DNA from: Baylisascaris procyonis
Lineage: Eukaryota; Nematoda; Chromadorea; Rhabditida; Ascarididae
DNA length: 64,000 nt
Reading direction: 5' to 3'
Assembly (NCBI GenBank): GCA_037389465.1
Contig: JAZARR010000153.1
Location: 62,001-126,000, forward strand
A program made the position numbers and the translations under genes. Below the pieces are notes generated by a model. It did no database searches. It saw only the letters and a list, made by a program, of their open reading frames with translations, and had not been told where the DNA came from. This document shows, piece by piece, positions 48,101 through 61,200 of this stretch. Each line of letters opens with the position of its first letter. The first letter of the stretch is position 1.

Positions 48101-51100
48101 TTTACTTATTAAAAACGATGCTACTAGGAAGGATTTATGCAAATTAAAAAAACGTGGGAAAATATGGCGGAGCCTCATACGAGTCTATTTATCGCCAATT
48201 TTAAGAACCCTCAGAGAAGACCTACTATTTTTAGCTATGGTAGGAGCAATAGAACAGCATAGCACAAGAAGAAATGGCAAAAAGCTGTGGAAAAGCCCAT
48301 GAAAAGACAATCAAAAGCGGCTATATTCATGCAAAGTGAAAATACTGCAATGGGTCTTATCGTTTATAGTGCATCAATATCAGTCAAATCGAAAGATTTG
48401 TAACTTATATATGAAAAAATAAATTACCTTCGGATTTACGCATGTGACATAAATTTGCATACAATCGTTGACAAGCATTCGATTCGTTATGATATCTCCA
48501 TTGATATAGCCTTCCTCATTCGTCGTGCCAACGTTCAGAATCGAGCATTTCGCACAGTTCCCTTAAATCAGCACAATGATGAACGATCGTGGTCTTTCGT
48601 ATTATAAAGGTGGTAAGAAGGAATTGATGCAGAAACATTGAAGATTCAACACCAGAAATAGACACAACATTGCAGGAATCTTTCTTTGGTTCTGTGGTCT
48701 AATTCAGCAGCATTCTGCATTAGCAGCATCCTGAACGCCTCCTTGTTAAGATCGGCCGAAGTACCTGCACTCCCACGACGTTTGCATTTGTATCCACAAA
48801 CGTAAGGAAGAAGGGACAGCAGAATCTCTCAAATAAGCGAATGAGTTCATGGTAAAATTGTTCCTACGACCCTCGTGCAATTCAAATTAGGTCCAAAACA
48901 TATACTGACAACCCTTACGTCCCTAATCTTTACTTCCTCGCCCCTCCCCATCCCCCATCCCCCCCCCCCCACCAAACTTATTTCCCATGGAATCCGCAAG
49001 TGTTCGACCACCAAATGCCTATAATCAAATACTTTATAAACAATGAAGGTCACCGAAACTTTTGATGTTTACGCATCATCTTTAGGCATTATAACGAAAA
49101 TTGAAAGAAAAATTGCACAAAACAAAGGCTCATAGCAAAAAAACCCACAAATCTGAGCGTCATCATGAATAAGTAAGGTCAGTGGAAGATAAATAAAGCA
49201 AATATCAATCACAAAATAAGCGAGGCGATCAATTTATTATGGTGAAAGAGGGGTCTTTCGCCATAATAAATCCGCAATGTTATCTGCCTTTCAAGATGCA
49301 TTTTCAGCAAAATAGGTCCATCTAATTCCTTTGATACACTCCTATGGTGCCCTTCAAGGCAACTATTTCCCCATAAGGGCATAGGATGGCGCTCAAATTC
49401 TTATATATGAATATGATAGCAGCCTTTTATAATTTCACGGCTAGCCTTATTAACTCGGCTCGCACATACTTGTCGATCATCACGTGATGCTTTGCTATTT
49501 CACACCTCCATTTATATAAAAATTCGCGCTAGAATTTTGATCTGCAATGCCCCCTGAAGGGGAAGCTTTCAGCATGTTCGGTTCATCTATTGCCTTTAGG
49601 AGTCGCTAATGGAATGCTGCGGCTTAAATTCGGACCTTGAAGCATCTAAAGCGATCTTCAACAATGTACCAAATTGAATTCTCGATATGAAATCCATGTA
49701 AAAATCACTGCTATCAGTGTTAAATAATTACGATTGCGGGGAAAAAACCAAATAAAAATTTAAGATCAAAATCAAGCGGCAAATGCACATTTACCATTAG
49801 AGGTTGCTGTTGTTGTTGATGATGATAGAGTGGATGTTGGTGCTATTGTTGGAATCGATGTTGTAGTCGTTGCTGGAAGAAAAATTTATGGACAACATAA
49901 AATTCAACTTTTGTGAGAAACGATTTGCCCATTTACAAGAAACATGATTTGCCCACTTAGTGATAGCTATTATCATTGTTGCGCAATACCGAACAAGTTC
50001 TGTAGCGATAATTACCTGACATTTAATGATAGCCGGGAACATCGTTTCACTCACTAAATTGTTCCCGGATCGTTTAATCAACTACTATTTTTCTCGACAC
50101 AAATGTTTGAAGCAGATTCCCTCAGAATTTCTACTTTCATCCCAATTTCGGTCGAGTTTTCATTCGTTCCCTTTTTTTCCCCTTCCTAATATGGCGTGAA
50201 TTTTTCACTTCTCTTTATGTGTACATGTACAGGGGATCATCCTCTTCATAGGGTCAACTATAAGACCTATTTTCACGTTGCATTATGAACACACCTACTT
50301 TTTCAAACTGGCACTGAAACAACAAGTGCGTGTTGCGTCGCATATATGTAGTACCACCGTAGAAAAGTGCTTCCGATCCGAACATTTTAACGTCTACTAA
50401 ACACGAATATTCCTTTAAATTGACCTGATTGTTCATTCATTCTTTAAACTACTACATACCTTTAGGCGTTACACAAAGAATTTCTGTGACTTCTTGTCCA
50501 CCAAAAATCAGCCACTTAGCATTGTCACCACATAAGAATGTGACATTCACGTTGCCAACACCAGCAGCCAATGGGAATCCAGTGGAATCGAAAACATCAA
50601 CTGCAGCATCACTCTGCAAAAACCAATTAAGTAAAATGTCGATTCTGTTTCTTTTTCCTTTTCATATCTGAGCAAATAAATTTGATGGATGAAGATTTTC
50701 GTCTATCCAACAAAAAAAGCCATATTTTCAGATATTTTAAAAGATTGAAATAAAAATTTCATATCTAATTGTTAGGAATTATTGACCTATTTTCTCAACT
50801 CTATCAAATAGCAGATATGTGTTTAAAATTTGAGAATAAATAATCACCCTATCAGATGAGCAGGTAAGTAATAAAACATCGCAACCGTTAATCCTTGAGT
50901 GATCCATAACAACCATACCGTTTGTCATTAACGAATCCTTCACCCATCCGACAGACAGTAAACCACATGTTATACAACTGGCTGAAATATTCACTCTATT
51001 CGTGACATTCCTAGGTCAGCTTTATTTATTTATTTTTTCCTGCTCACCTTGCATTCTTGAAATCAAGAGTCCGCATTTCGCATCCTTCAATATTTGGATA

Positions 51101-51985
51101 GAGAATCTCACCGAAGTCAATACCACGTTTTAAGGGACTCGGGACTACAACAGACCTATAGTACCACATAATATCGATATTCTTTCATTCACTGGAGTAC
51201 TGCAGGTAAAAGGAACTGAAAGTTCTGTTGTGTACAATAATTATTCTCGTCCATGCTAGGGTGGAGCCTCTTGGGTCCTTTACAAACATTTGAGACAGTA
51301 AAGTTTAGATACCGTGGCTAAACGGCGCTTATGTCCGGTAATTTGATTCAACTAACTACAGATATAGCCAATTCAATTCAGTTCAACTTACGAGTGCCAA
51401 GAATCCACCCCCTCCCCCCCCCCCCGAAACAATAAAAAATCTTACGTGCAGCACTGGTCGTCGATGTCAGGGGTGTCGTAGTTGTCGTGATGTCCGTTGT
51501 CGTGTTTTCGGCCGCTGAATTTTATTAGTCATGAAAGGCAATTTCTGACTGTTTAGCTGTATAATACAGCATATCTAACAATATAAAAACGACGCCTCAG
51601 CATGAAGGAATGATTGCTATGCGCATATATAATTAACACCTTATGTTAAGGTCAATTTTGCTTTGCCTCAAACTTAAATGATAATCTATGTTTGGCTATC
51701 ATTTCAAAGAGAAAAATTCCTTGATTTACTATCATTTAAATATCAATTGTTCAGTGATGAATGAAATCAATGACTCCATATGTGGGCTAAGCTGTTGCAT
51801 ATAAACTTATTAAAATTCACTTGAATGATATGGAAGACTTACTGCCAGAATTGAGTGAAAATTTACGGCTCCATTTGAAAGAATTTTTTTTTTCGAATGG
51901 CACATCTGTTTATTGCTGCAAACTGAAACAATAGCATTCATCTCTGTGCTCTCCGCCTTGCCTCCTTTTCGTGCGCACACGTGTA

Positions 51986-52037
<52 letters not shown>

Positions 52038-55000
52038 ATTTAACTCTATTGCAAAGTAAATTTATTTGCAATTTATTTCCTATATTGCAATGCGTTTTGC
52101 AAAAGGTGAAAAAAACTTACGAAGAACGATGCATGAAACGTTCAATGCGTCGAATGTTTCGTTTGCATATGTCCATTGTGTTTGCGTATTGCATTGTAGG
52201 GTCATCTGCACAGTACCGGATGCAATCGCAAACGGATTTGATAGGTTATCGTTGAAAATAATTGCCGCTCGTTCGCTACTCTTAATTTTACTCAATTATT
52301 TTTATTTACTTATTTTACATTGTGAATCTGGGGATAAAGTTTTAGATTAGGTTTGTTGCTAAAGAGTCATAATATGGCTACAAAAAATGGCATAATGAGA
52401 GGCTACAATTGTTTCGTCCTTTCTGGGTATATCACGATCATACCATAGAGAGTTTATCTCCTCAATTACGACTCATATCATGTTTTCCTACGAAGTTATC
52501 TTTTTTCATTTCTCAATGTGAATAAAAATTCGATTTGATGAGAGCAAAACCTTGATCTTGACCCGGCTGGCAAATCAGTTCAAAGGTGAACCCATTGGAT
52601 GGTAAATTAGTGTGCAAATAAATAGACGGTGAGTGCAGCACGTAAATAATGATGCACTTAGATTATATTAACCTTTACTGTTTACTTTTCTTATCTGCAA
52701 ACTATCATGTGATATGCATAGATTTGAATTTCCATATTTCACTTCTATATCTAAGATATGGTCTCGAAAATCGGTAAAATCAGTTCACGAAACTGAATGC
52801 AATAGTTGACCAACCGTTTCGGAGGCGCATTGAATATAAACATTCCTGCATCCAGTCTCGCCCGTATAATGATCAAGTAGAAGTTTTCCATCTTTAGCTT
52901 CGGCGGTCACGAGATATACTGGCGTAAGGATAGGACAAATTGTGCATGGCGCTGAAATATATGCTCTCAATTCATTTTCCGTCTACAACTTCCTTTTATG
53001 TGCACACCATGAATACATTTGCATGAAGCAATAGCAAGTTTTCTTTTCGTATCATCTCAACACCTCACAGACTTTCGTGAACTTTAAATGTCACTGACAG
53101 GAAGAAGGTTAGGCAATAAAAGATTTGAGAGATCTTGCTTTTCTACTTCAATTTTAAAGGAAATATGGGCAAGGTTTTTGCAATCAAACTTTGCTATGAT
53201 GAGACAGCGAGTGAAAGGTGCACACTGGATAGAGAACGGCCTTTGCAACGTAGAATGTTTCGGGGATTTTTGAAGTACAAAATCAACGATACATGAAATT
53301 AGAAGAATGGTACAGGAATAACAGTGATGTGCATCATGTTCTTTGGCAGAAGTCTATCATAGAACTTCTCAAGTCGTTTGATGAGTAAGCCTCAACAAAT
53401 GTTTCTCAGGCTTTCTCGTCAGAACCCTTTTTGAGATCCTCCCCTAGCCGAGCCTTCAAGAATAAATATCGGTCTGTCGCAGTGGTTTGATATGGCTGCT
53501 TTCTTCCTAAATCCTCCTTCCACAAGCCGCCTTTTCCGTACCCCCGTCCACATAATTCTTATCATTGCCTCCTCACGGAACGTTTTGAGCAAAAGCCAAA
53601 AAAAGAAAGCAACCTACATCCTGGGGCTGCTGTAGAAGGCGCTGTTATGGGCATCGTAGTGTTGGTTGCAGGAGACGGAGTCGTCGATACGGTGACGTCG
53701 GTTGTAGACGGTGACGTCGCTGGCACCGTTTCGTTGGCTGTGGGAAGTGCGGTTATCGACACCGTGGTATTGTTTAACGGAGCCGCTGTCGTCGGCGCCG
53801 TAACGTCAGCTGTGACAGATGGCGTCGTCGATACGGTGGCGTTGTCTGAGGGTAGTGCTGTTGGCGCCGTAACGTTGTCTGAAGGTGCTGTCGTCGGCAT
53901 CGTAACGTTAGCTGTCATAAGTGATGTCGTCGGCATCGTGACGTTGCTTGAAGAAGGAGCTGTCGTCGGCATCGTAACGTTAGCTGCGAGAGACGGTGTT
54001 ACCGACAGTGTAACGTTGCTTGAAGTGGGTGCTGTCACCGACACCGTAACGTTGTCTGAAGGAAGTGGTGTCGGCGGCACCGTAATATTGCCTGAAACAT
54101 TTGACCTTATGCAACATGATTTCCTTTACTGCGTGCGCTCTTGCAGAGGCACGTCGCAATGGTCCTCTCACTTTGACAACTACCAAAGATAAGACAACAA
54201 AATTTGGAGGGCAAATTGTGCACTGTGAGGAAATCGACCTTCTAATAGCCTCTTTTCAGCTTCGAAAAAAAAAGTGATGAGCCTCTAAAGGAGCCCGGAA
54301 ATCTGCAAATATTTCATATGCGATCGGGCTCTTATGCACTTATCCGGTCACAAAAAGTGACCTTTGTGTGAGAGCTGCATCGTGGTCATGAGTATGCGAT
54401 TTCACATGGTCCATTTGATGCTGTAAACTTTGGTAGCTAGTTGGTTTGTTGAGTGAAATGAAAAAAACGCATGTTACACCTGCTTCCATGACGCACCTCG
54501 CCATTTTGTTTTACCATTCACTTTATAAAGAGGGACTAATCTGAATGTTGATACATATAAATCTAGTGCCTCCAGTTTGTGGATTAAAAAAAGCCGGACG
54601 TATAGATACAACACACAAAGTGTTTCAAACACGGACCAAAAGATTAATAATGCGCTTGTCGAATCGTGATGCCGGCTATAATGAATCCGACCACCCCTTC
54701 TCCGATCCCTCCGCTTTCCCCCCCAAAAATCGCTCTTTCCTTGTTCGCAAGCAAAAAAATTTGCATTGGAAATTTTTGCATTCTAAACTGATCGTCGTAT
54801 AAATCATGAAGAATATGTGTCATATAAAGGTGTTGGAAATTTCACAAATATAAGTCTATATTAACATAGTTTATATCTATCAGTGGAATTCAATAGTCAC
54901 ATTGCCAAATGGAATCAATGCACTACTTTTGAAGTATAGGAGCGGCTTATAGTTTCGATCTTCTTTAGGTGCTCATAGTTCTTTCTAATATAATGAAAAA

Positions 55001-57606
55001 CGCAATTGCAGAAAGAGAAATTATAAATTGGCAAGAAAAAATAATAATAAGAATGTTGTGATTTTTGAGATATCCCCTAAATTGAAATCAATGCGGCTAT
55101 TAAGATCCATACTTAAGCCTTTCCGTCGAAGTTAATAAAAAAAAAACTATATCGAATGCATATATGCTTATAACAAAATAATATTGCAATTATATGGTAA
55201 TTAGATTTAATTAGATTTAGTGTATTGCATTCCGATAGTTGCATAAATAAAATACTTTTAATGTTCTTCATCGAATATTACCTATGCACTCAATGATGCA
55301 CAATTTTATGGGCTCCTTGTGTACTTGAAAATATGCATTTATGTAAATCGTAAAAGAAACACATCAAGAAACGTATATAAAATTAATGATAATAACAAAT
55401 ATGAATGGCCGATAAAAGTGGCTCACCTGAAGTTGTTGTTGTCCTATCTGCCTGAAAATATGCGATACAAAAAAAAAAATAATAATAATAATTTAAAAAC
55501 TATAATTGGAAAGTATCAATTTACTTGTAATCTGCATTTCGTGATGTAGTTGGCAGTTTTTTTTTTCAACCAATAAAATCACTTTTTTTTCAGTGAATAA
55601 TAAAAGTTGTTCAACGAGAGAATAGCTTTCAACAATTTGTAGTCTATAAGCTGACAAAAAAATATGAATGAAATAATCGGCGATATACGTGAAGAATCGA
55701 AAGAGGTTTCAAATAACGGTCGAAAAAAAGCAAAAGCAAATCTCATAACTGATATACAATTTAAGAAAAACTATTCTAATATATCTAATTAAAGATAAAT
55801 TCCTTTAAAGTTTACTTCTTTGAATGATAAGAATTTAGAAAAATTCAATTATTTAACTTATGGTAATGCCCTTCAATAAGAAAAACCATAAAAACCTATC
55901 AAGCGGTGATTTTTTAGGCATTAGACGATAATATTATTTTTCAGAATTAAATAAATGAAATTTCTAACCTCTATAGAATAAGCAGTTTGCACTTTACATT
56001 CCTCCAATTGGGCATATGTACCTCTGAAAAAAAAAAAAAACTATCGAAATATTTGCAAACAGCAATGCAAAATTAGAAATGAACCGAAATTTTTTGCATT
56101 TTTGTTTTTGAAATAATACTTAAAGACTGCAATAAATAATGGTTTAGTATCATAATTCCATTCATTTTCAATGCAATTTTTCAAACGTTATCTTCTCAAA
56201 ACGCTTTGCATTTCGGTGTTTTCTTCTTCTGAAATCGATTGCGAAATTGTATTTCTAAAAGAATTGCGATATATCTAAAGCCGAATCGAATTATTAGAAA
56301 ACAAATAGAAAAGCATACTAGAGGGGGGTTGATCTAATGTACTTCAAGATTCCACTAATCTACTTTGGCTGGTCAACTTTTTAACAGAATAGACTTCAAC
56401 AGATTCATTTAAAAAGTTAAAAAATCAATGCGTCGAAGGGCTATTTTTGAGGAAAAACTCTGAATTACAATAAACAGAAGTGATCTAAATTCATAGAAAA
56501 AGCCCGATAACCACAAGCACATTGGGTTTCATGAATCACAATGCATAGTTCTAAGCTGAAAACAACTAATGTAATGATATAAAAAAACGATTTCAATGCT
56601 TACAGGCAAGTATATTCGGAAACCATCACACAATCCGGTGGTTGTTTCATACAATATCTGAAAATAATTTATGATTTAAATTACAAAAAGCATAAAAATA
56701 AAAATAAAAAAAAATTCAACTGCAACTGAGTTGTTTAGAGTACAGCAGAGGGAAATGTGTAGAAAAAATTTGCATATGTCAAAATTTAAATGATTTCGCT
56801 TCGTTTTTTGCATACGGCAGGGTTGAACGACGATATAATTAATTTAGAAGCATCAGCTATTAGTTTTTGATGAATGCCCGTTTTACTCAGATGGTATCTG
56901 AAAACGCTATTGGATTATCGGATGTTGTATTCACATCTATATATTATGCTCCCGCTTATATCTCTCGGAGTCAATTGGAGCTATCCAGCAATTGGTACCG
57001 ACAAAATTACCTTGCGAACTTATGGGCAAATATTTTAAATATCAATTAAGAATCTACTACTGCAGCTATATTCCACATGAATTATCCCATGTACGATCGT
57101 GAATTATGATATAAGATAAGGATTAAAGAATTAAGAGTAGCTACAAGTAGGCAAAGCAACGGTTATGAGAAATTCCCATAGGAACGCTAAATAACATTAA
57201 AACCTATCGAATATGTTTTTCAAACAATAATTCAACGCTAATCGTTTAACACTTAATTGCAAAAAAAAAAAAAATTTAATTACAAAAAAATTTAATTACA
57301 AAAAACTACTTGAATACCTATGATGGAACACCAAAGAATTTTATTAAATTCAAGTAAAAAAATTGAACAGTTAAAAAAACGCAGTAAATGAAAAATGATA
57401 ATAGCTCAATAGAGATAAATAAATAATGAAAACGTTAAAAACCTTTTTCTCCATCTAAAATTTAACGCATTGGTCGAACCAATGGGACATTCTCCCCATG
57501 CACCCCATTCACCCCAGATACCAGTCTCTGAGCAATTTTCTTGTTCCATAGAGAATTGAATCGACCAATGAAATAGAAGCAATATTCTCAAGTAGTCAAT
57601 CGACAT
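39197..57606 (-). CDS. Secreted TSP1 / mucin / five-C6-domain protein (22-exon model)
   Basis: Predicted secreted or cuticle/matrix-associated protein of 960 residues. Exons 5' to 3': 57606-57443, 56657-56604, 56023-55969, 55451-55427, 54091-53618, 52951-52815, 52280-52121, 51514-51446, 50981-50848, 50613-50460, 49872-49795, 48561-48428, 47812-47662, 46739-46671, 45557-45418, 44606-44447, 43195-43148, 42602-42469, 41622-41472, 41069-40972, 40266-40121, 39344-39197; total 2,883 nt, in phase throughout. Order: signal peptide (1-20); divergent thrombospondin type-1 module (28-95, WGEWGAWGEC); mucin-like Thr/Pro region with about 12 N-x-T sites (100-256); C6 domains at 258-356, 380-475, 502-596, 620-719 and 736-830, each with CxxC, GC or DC, two single Cys and a final Cys, split by a phase-0 intron; Thr-rich linkers bounded by phase-1 introns; C-terminal TSP1 (868-945, WNQWESWTECSDTCGACG) with CCDGY. 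C6 is a nematode extracellular domain of unknown function. The acceptor at 52,281 (TTAAG) is atypical. Start chosen for the signal peptide. Family call sure; ligand unknown. Confidence 0.88.
45949..46013 (+). repeat. 22-bp tandem repeat with octamer motif, three copies
   Basis: GATATTTGCATATGAGGGAA followed by AT is repeated three times in tandem, the middle copy reading TTTGCACA. The outer copies contain ATTTGCAT, the octamer known as a POU-factor site. It lies in an intron of the C6-domain gene, between exons 46739-46671 and 45557-45418. Regulatory function is inference only. Confidence 0.65.
51988..52035. repeat. (TA)n tract of 48 bases
   Basis: Uninterrupted TA dinucleotides in the intron of the C6-domain gene between exons ending at 52,121 and starting at 51,514. 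Probably polymorphic in length. Confidence 0.9.
53618..54091 (-). repeat. In-exon minisatellite encoding N-x-T mucin repeats
   Basis: The fifth exon of the C6-domain gene is an internal tandem repeat of roughly 27-36 base units. Each encodes a variation of NVTMPTTAPS, with Asn-Val/Ala/Glu/Thr-Thr sequons; two units carry Asp-Val-Thr instead and so have lost the sequon. Acceptor GTTTCAG and donor T|GTAGGT are both good, and both flanking introns are phase 1, so unit gain or loss in whole codons keeps frame. The long plus-strand open frame over the same bases is its antisense shadow. Confidence 0.8.
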
Positions 57607-58123
57607 TTTGTTTATAACGATCGATGAGTTTATTCGAAATATGTGCAGAAATTGAACATTAATCTGCAAATGCGCAAAAATTATATTTTAGCATTAGTCA
57701 CTGAGAGAAAAATTTACGATAGCTTTCGAATTTGGGAGCTTTGGAATTATGCGTTCCCTCAAAAATATACACAAATTTAAAGAATCAATCCCTGAATTTC
57801 AAGGATATGCGAATCCCATTCGATTGCCATAGAGAATTAAGGGCTCACGATTTTTGTGACACTGATAGCGCGCTCATGCTATCATAGGTTATAGGTGTAA
57901 TTTAGATAGGAGATTTGTTTTCAGCCCATTTTATTGAGTACCCCCCAACTTTGGACTCCCTTGTATTTTCGATTCGAAAGGCCGTCACAAATTCGGTGAT
58001 CGCAAAAATAAAAGCCCGAGAGTCTCGAGAGGGATTCTCGCCGAATTCCTTCGAATTTCGAAGTTCGAAAGAATTCTAAACGACAACACCAGTTCGAACA
58101 TCATTTGCAACACTCACGGCAAT
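57607..58123. other. 5' flank of the C6-domain gene
   Basis: AT-rich DNA upstream of the proposed minus-strand start, expected to hold its promoter. No trans-splice acceptor of the TTTTCAG type lies immediately upstream of the ATG, so a non-coding first exon is possible. Around 58,020-58,080 a symmetrical GAATTC/TTCGAA-rich stretch occurs (CTTCGAATTTCGAAGTTCGA). Confidence 0.4.
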
Positions 58124-58267
58124 ATGCAACAGCAATCATTCAGTATGTCATATAGAGTAATGCAAGAAAACGTTATAGTGCCGAGTGCGGTAGTGAAGCG
58201 TACACAATATGGAGCACGAGCATCTCAGCTCCGTTCACGATTCGCAACTGGGGTGGTATCGTTCTAA
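58124..58267 (+). CDS. Unassigned short ORF or first exon, 47 codons
   Basis: ATG at 58,124 opens a basic, Ser/Gln-rich frame (MQQQSFSMSYRVMQENVIV, then RTQYGARASQLRSRFATG) to TAA at 58,265. The frame is also open upstream, and base composition is richer in G+C than its surroundings. A potential donor GGG|GTGGTA lies just before the stop, so it could be a first coding exon with the rest outside or unrecognised. No family recognised. Confidence 0.25.
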   Translation: MQQQSFSMSYRVMQENVIVPSAVVKRTQYGARASQLRSRFATGVVSF

Positions 58268-61200
58268 TACAAGAGTGCCCATCATCGCCATACTAAAGCA
58301 ATATATTCTGATCTACTCAACATTTGACTACTCCTATAATATATTTATTAGTATGCTTTACTCTGCAATCAACGACGCTATTTCTTAGCATATATTTAAT
58401 GAATGAAATCCTCCCTTCTTAAGGAAATTAACTTCGCCGATGATGGCGGAAATTGTTGACACCGTATAATTTAAATGATTTGCTAAGACTAAAAAAAATG
58501 TGCCAAGCAAAAACTTCAAAACACAATATTTAACTTCAATGTTGAAATTGGGAAGCAAATTACCCGAAAATTCGAGCGCCAAATTATATTATCGCTAAGT
58601 GAGCGGCAAATAGAGTTCGCAATGTGACGAATATCCTCTAATATCCACTAGCGTGACCACATCGACTAAACGACAGCTGCACTATTTCTCCAATGTTTTT
58701 TTTTTAATTTCTCCTTATAAATCACCTGCATTTCATGTCATATGTATTTCATGTCATGTCACGTGATATCCACGCATATATCCGTGCACTTTTATCAAAA
58801 TCAATCCTTTTGGATTATATTGAAACCACCCTATGAACAACCAAAATTCTTTTACAAGTAGAAGATTTGCCGCATAAAATTCCGCATATTTTTTCCGTAA
58901 AAAACCATGAAAGCAATTTTCGACATTGTTATATCATCTATTTCATCGAATAGTTATCACTGGGAGCTGATTATCCCATCGTAAAATTTTTAAATTAAAA
59001 AATTAGAAACAATTATGAGGGTTCCCAATATTGTTTTATTTTTATTATTCCTAGGGTTATAATCAAAAATATTTATTCTTGCATTAAATAGTACGATAAT
59101 CATTTCATTTACATTAAATAATAAAAAGTAATTAATTTAATATAACTTCACCGAATAATTTATATAAATCGAGAACGAAAGCTAGAAAAAGCATTCCAAG
59201 AAAGCATTTTCGAATTACGAAGAAATTCATTTACCACTAAACGGATATCACAAAACAATTTGAAAGAAATTCACTATAAAGCGCTTAATAATCACTAAAT
59301 TAGATTACGTCAATTGTTTTTTCCGTCCTCAAATATTAAAATCTGTTTGAATAAGTGCAATTTAATTCATATTCAATAAATCCATTAAAAAAATCATTCT
59401 TATTGAAAATTCTATGAGATTAAATTCCATTTGAAATTATTCTTAGAGAAGTAATGAAAAAAAAATTTTTTTTTCTTTTCTTGCTCATTAAACGATTCGA
59501 ATTTTATATTCGCCAATATTCATTAATTTAGCGTTAATTAAGTATCATAAAACAACTCATGACAAATATTAAAAAAAAAATTCTTCGAATTATTGAACGC
59601 AATTATTTACGAGAATATTTCGTTCAATTAAAGACAAACACATAGAATATTATTCGACCATATGATCAACAATAATATTTGCAATGAACGGATTATGAAA
59701 CAATTTCAATCCTACCAGGCAAATGCAAATCTGTCGGGTAAATTCGGCAGGTTGGCTGCTATCAGAGTGTAGTATGACTACTGAATTGTTGTTTCCATAC
59801 CGTTTAGAAGCTAAAGCAATGCGAGTGAATGAATGTTTGTGGAAAATAAAAAATAAAAAATGATCATAGTATTCGATAGGCTGGCACGATGTGTGTATTT
59901 TCTATTTCGACTAACACACTCAATGGCTACATAACAAATAGGACACATCTAACGAAGGGGCATATGATGCTATCTAGTTGCGCTGCTACCAATGGAATTT
60001 GCCTATGTCACGGAGTGGAGTCTTCGGTTTTAGTCTTACGATATAAGTAAGACCAAATACCATTCAGATTATTACCGTACTGAAAATATTGTTGCCTCCC
60101 GCATCGCTAAGACGACATTGCAAGGGGAGAATGACAGCTATGCATTATTCAAGAAGTGAAAAGCATCCTTCACATTTCCGCATCCCCAATTTTTTATCCT
60201 TGCCTCTGCCTTACCGCCTAGCTACACCAATGAATAGGTAGATTTGCCCCCCCCCCCCCTCCTTCACCTCTACCCCCGCTAACTGCACTCTCACATGCCT
60301 AATTTTGTATGAATTTTTGCCTACGCTAAAAATTGAAATAAACTAGACAATGGATCGAGAAGGACTAACATAGCGGAAGCGATAGCTGTAAAAGATGTTG
60401 GCCCCAATTCCCAATGAAAATGCTCCCATGATTATAGATGGAACGCAGCAAAATTAAAACAATGAATTCTAGCATTTATATGTATTTCATAATGAGTTGA
60501 AAAGCAGATAAACTATGGGAAATATTGCTTCACGCGATAAAAATTCAATCAACTTTCACTTTGAATGCTTCGATGAAACATTTTAATTACTGCATTATTC
60601 AAGAAAAAAAAAAATGTTATAGAGCAAAAACGATCATTCCCGTGAGAATAAAAGGGAAAATAAAACATATAAATGAAACTTATATGAATCATCGTACGGT
60701 GAATAAATGAAACCATTGAAATCTATCGGGAATAACCGATAATCAAAAGTAATGTGGGATAGCTAAGTCGACATTCCTAATCCTCAAAAATGAACGCTTG
60801 ACGAAGGGAGAGCGTTGTCATGGTGCATATATTGTTCAATAAATTGCTATAGGATTATCATGGATTAGTCAATTGTTACATTATACACCTAGCACATTTA
60901 TTAGTATCATTTTTGTTGACTAATATAAGTGATAATGTTATCATTTCTATCAGTAAATATACAATATCCAGGCTATAAGTCAAAATCGAATGAAATTCAC
61001 ATCAAAGCGAATGATCAATAAAAAAGAAAATTTGTTAAACAAAGCTGAAAAGATGCCTATCGAGTAAGATTTATTTTTGAGAATTTTTCGAAATTTTATT
61101 AACCACTAGAAAAACCATATATATTTTTTAAAGAGTTCTATAAAATAAAAATATTTAACGCTAAAACTTGTTTTCCGTGAAGGGTGAAAGATACAACGCT

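Noticed and set aside
53647..54192. 181-codon plus-strand frame rich in Val, Gly and Asp
   Set aside because: Exact antisense of the mucin repeat exon of the minus-strand C6 gene, which has matching splice phases and flanking exons.
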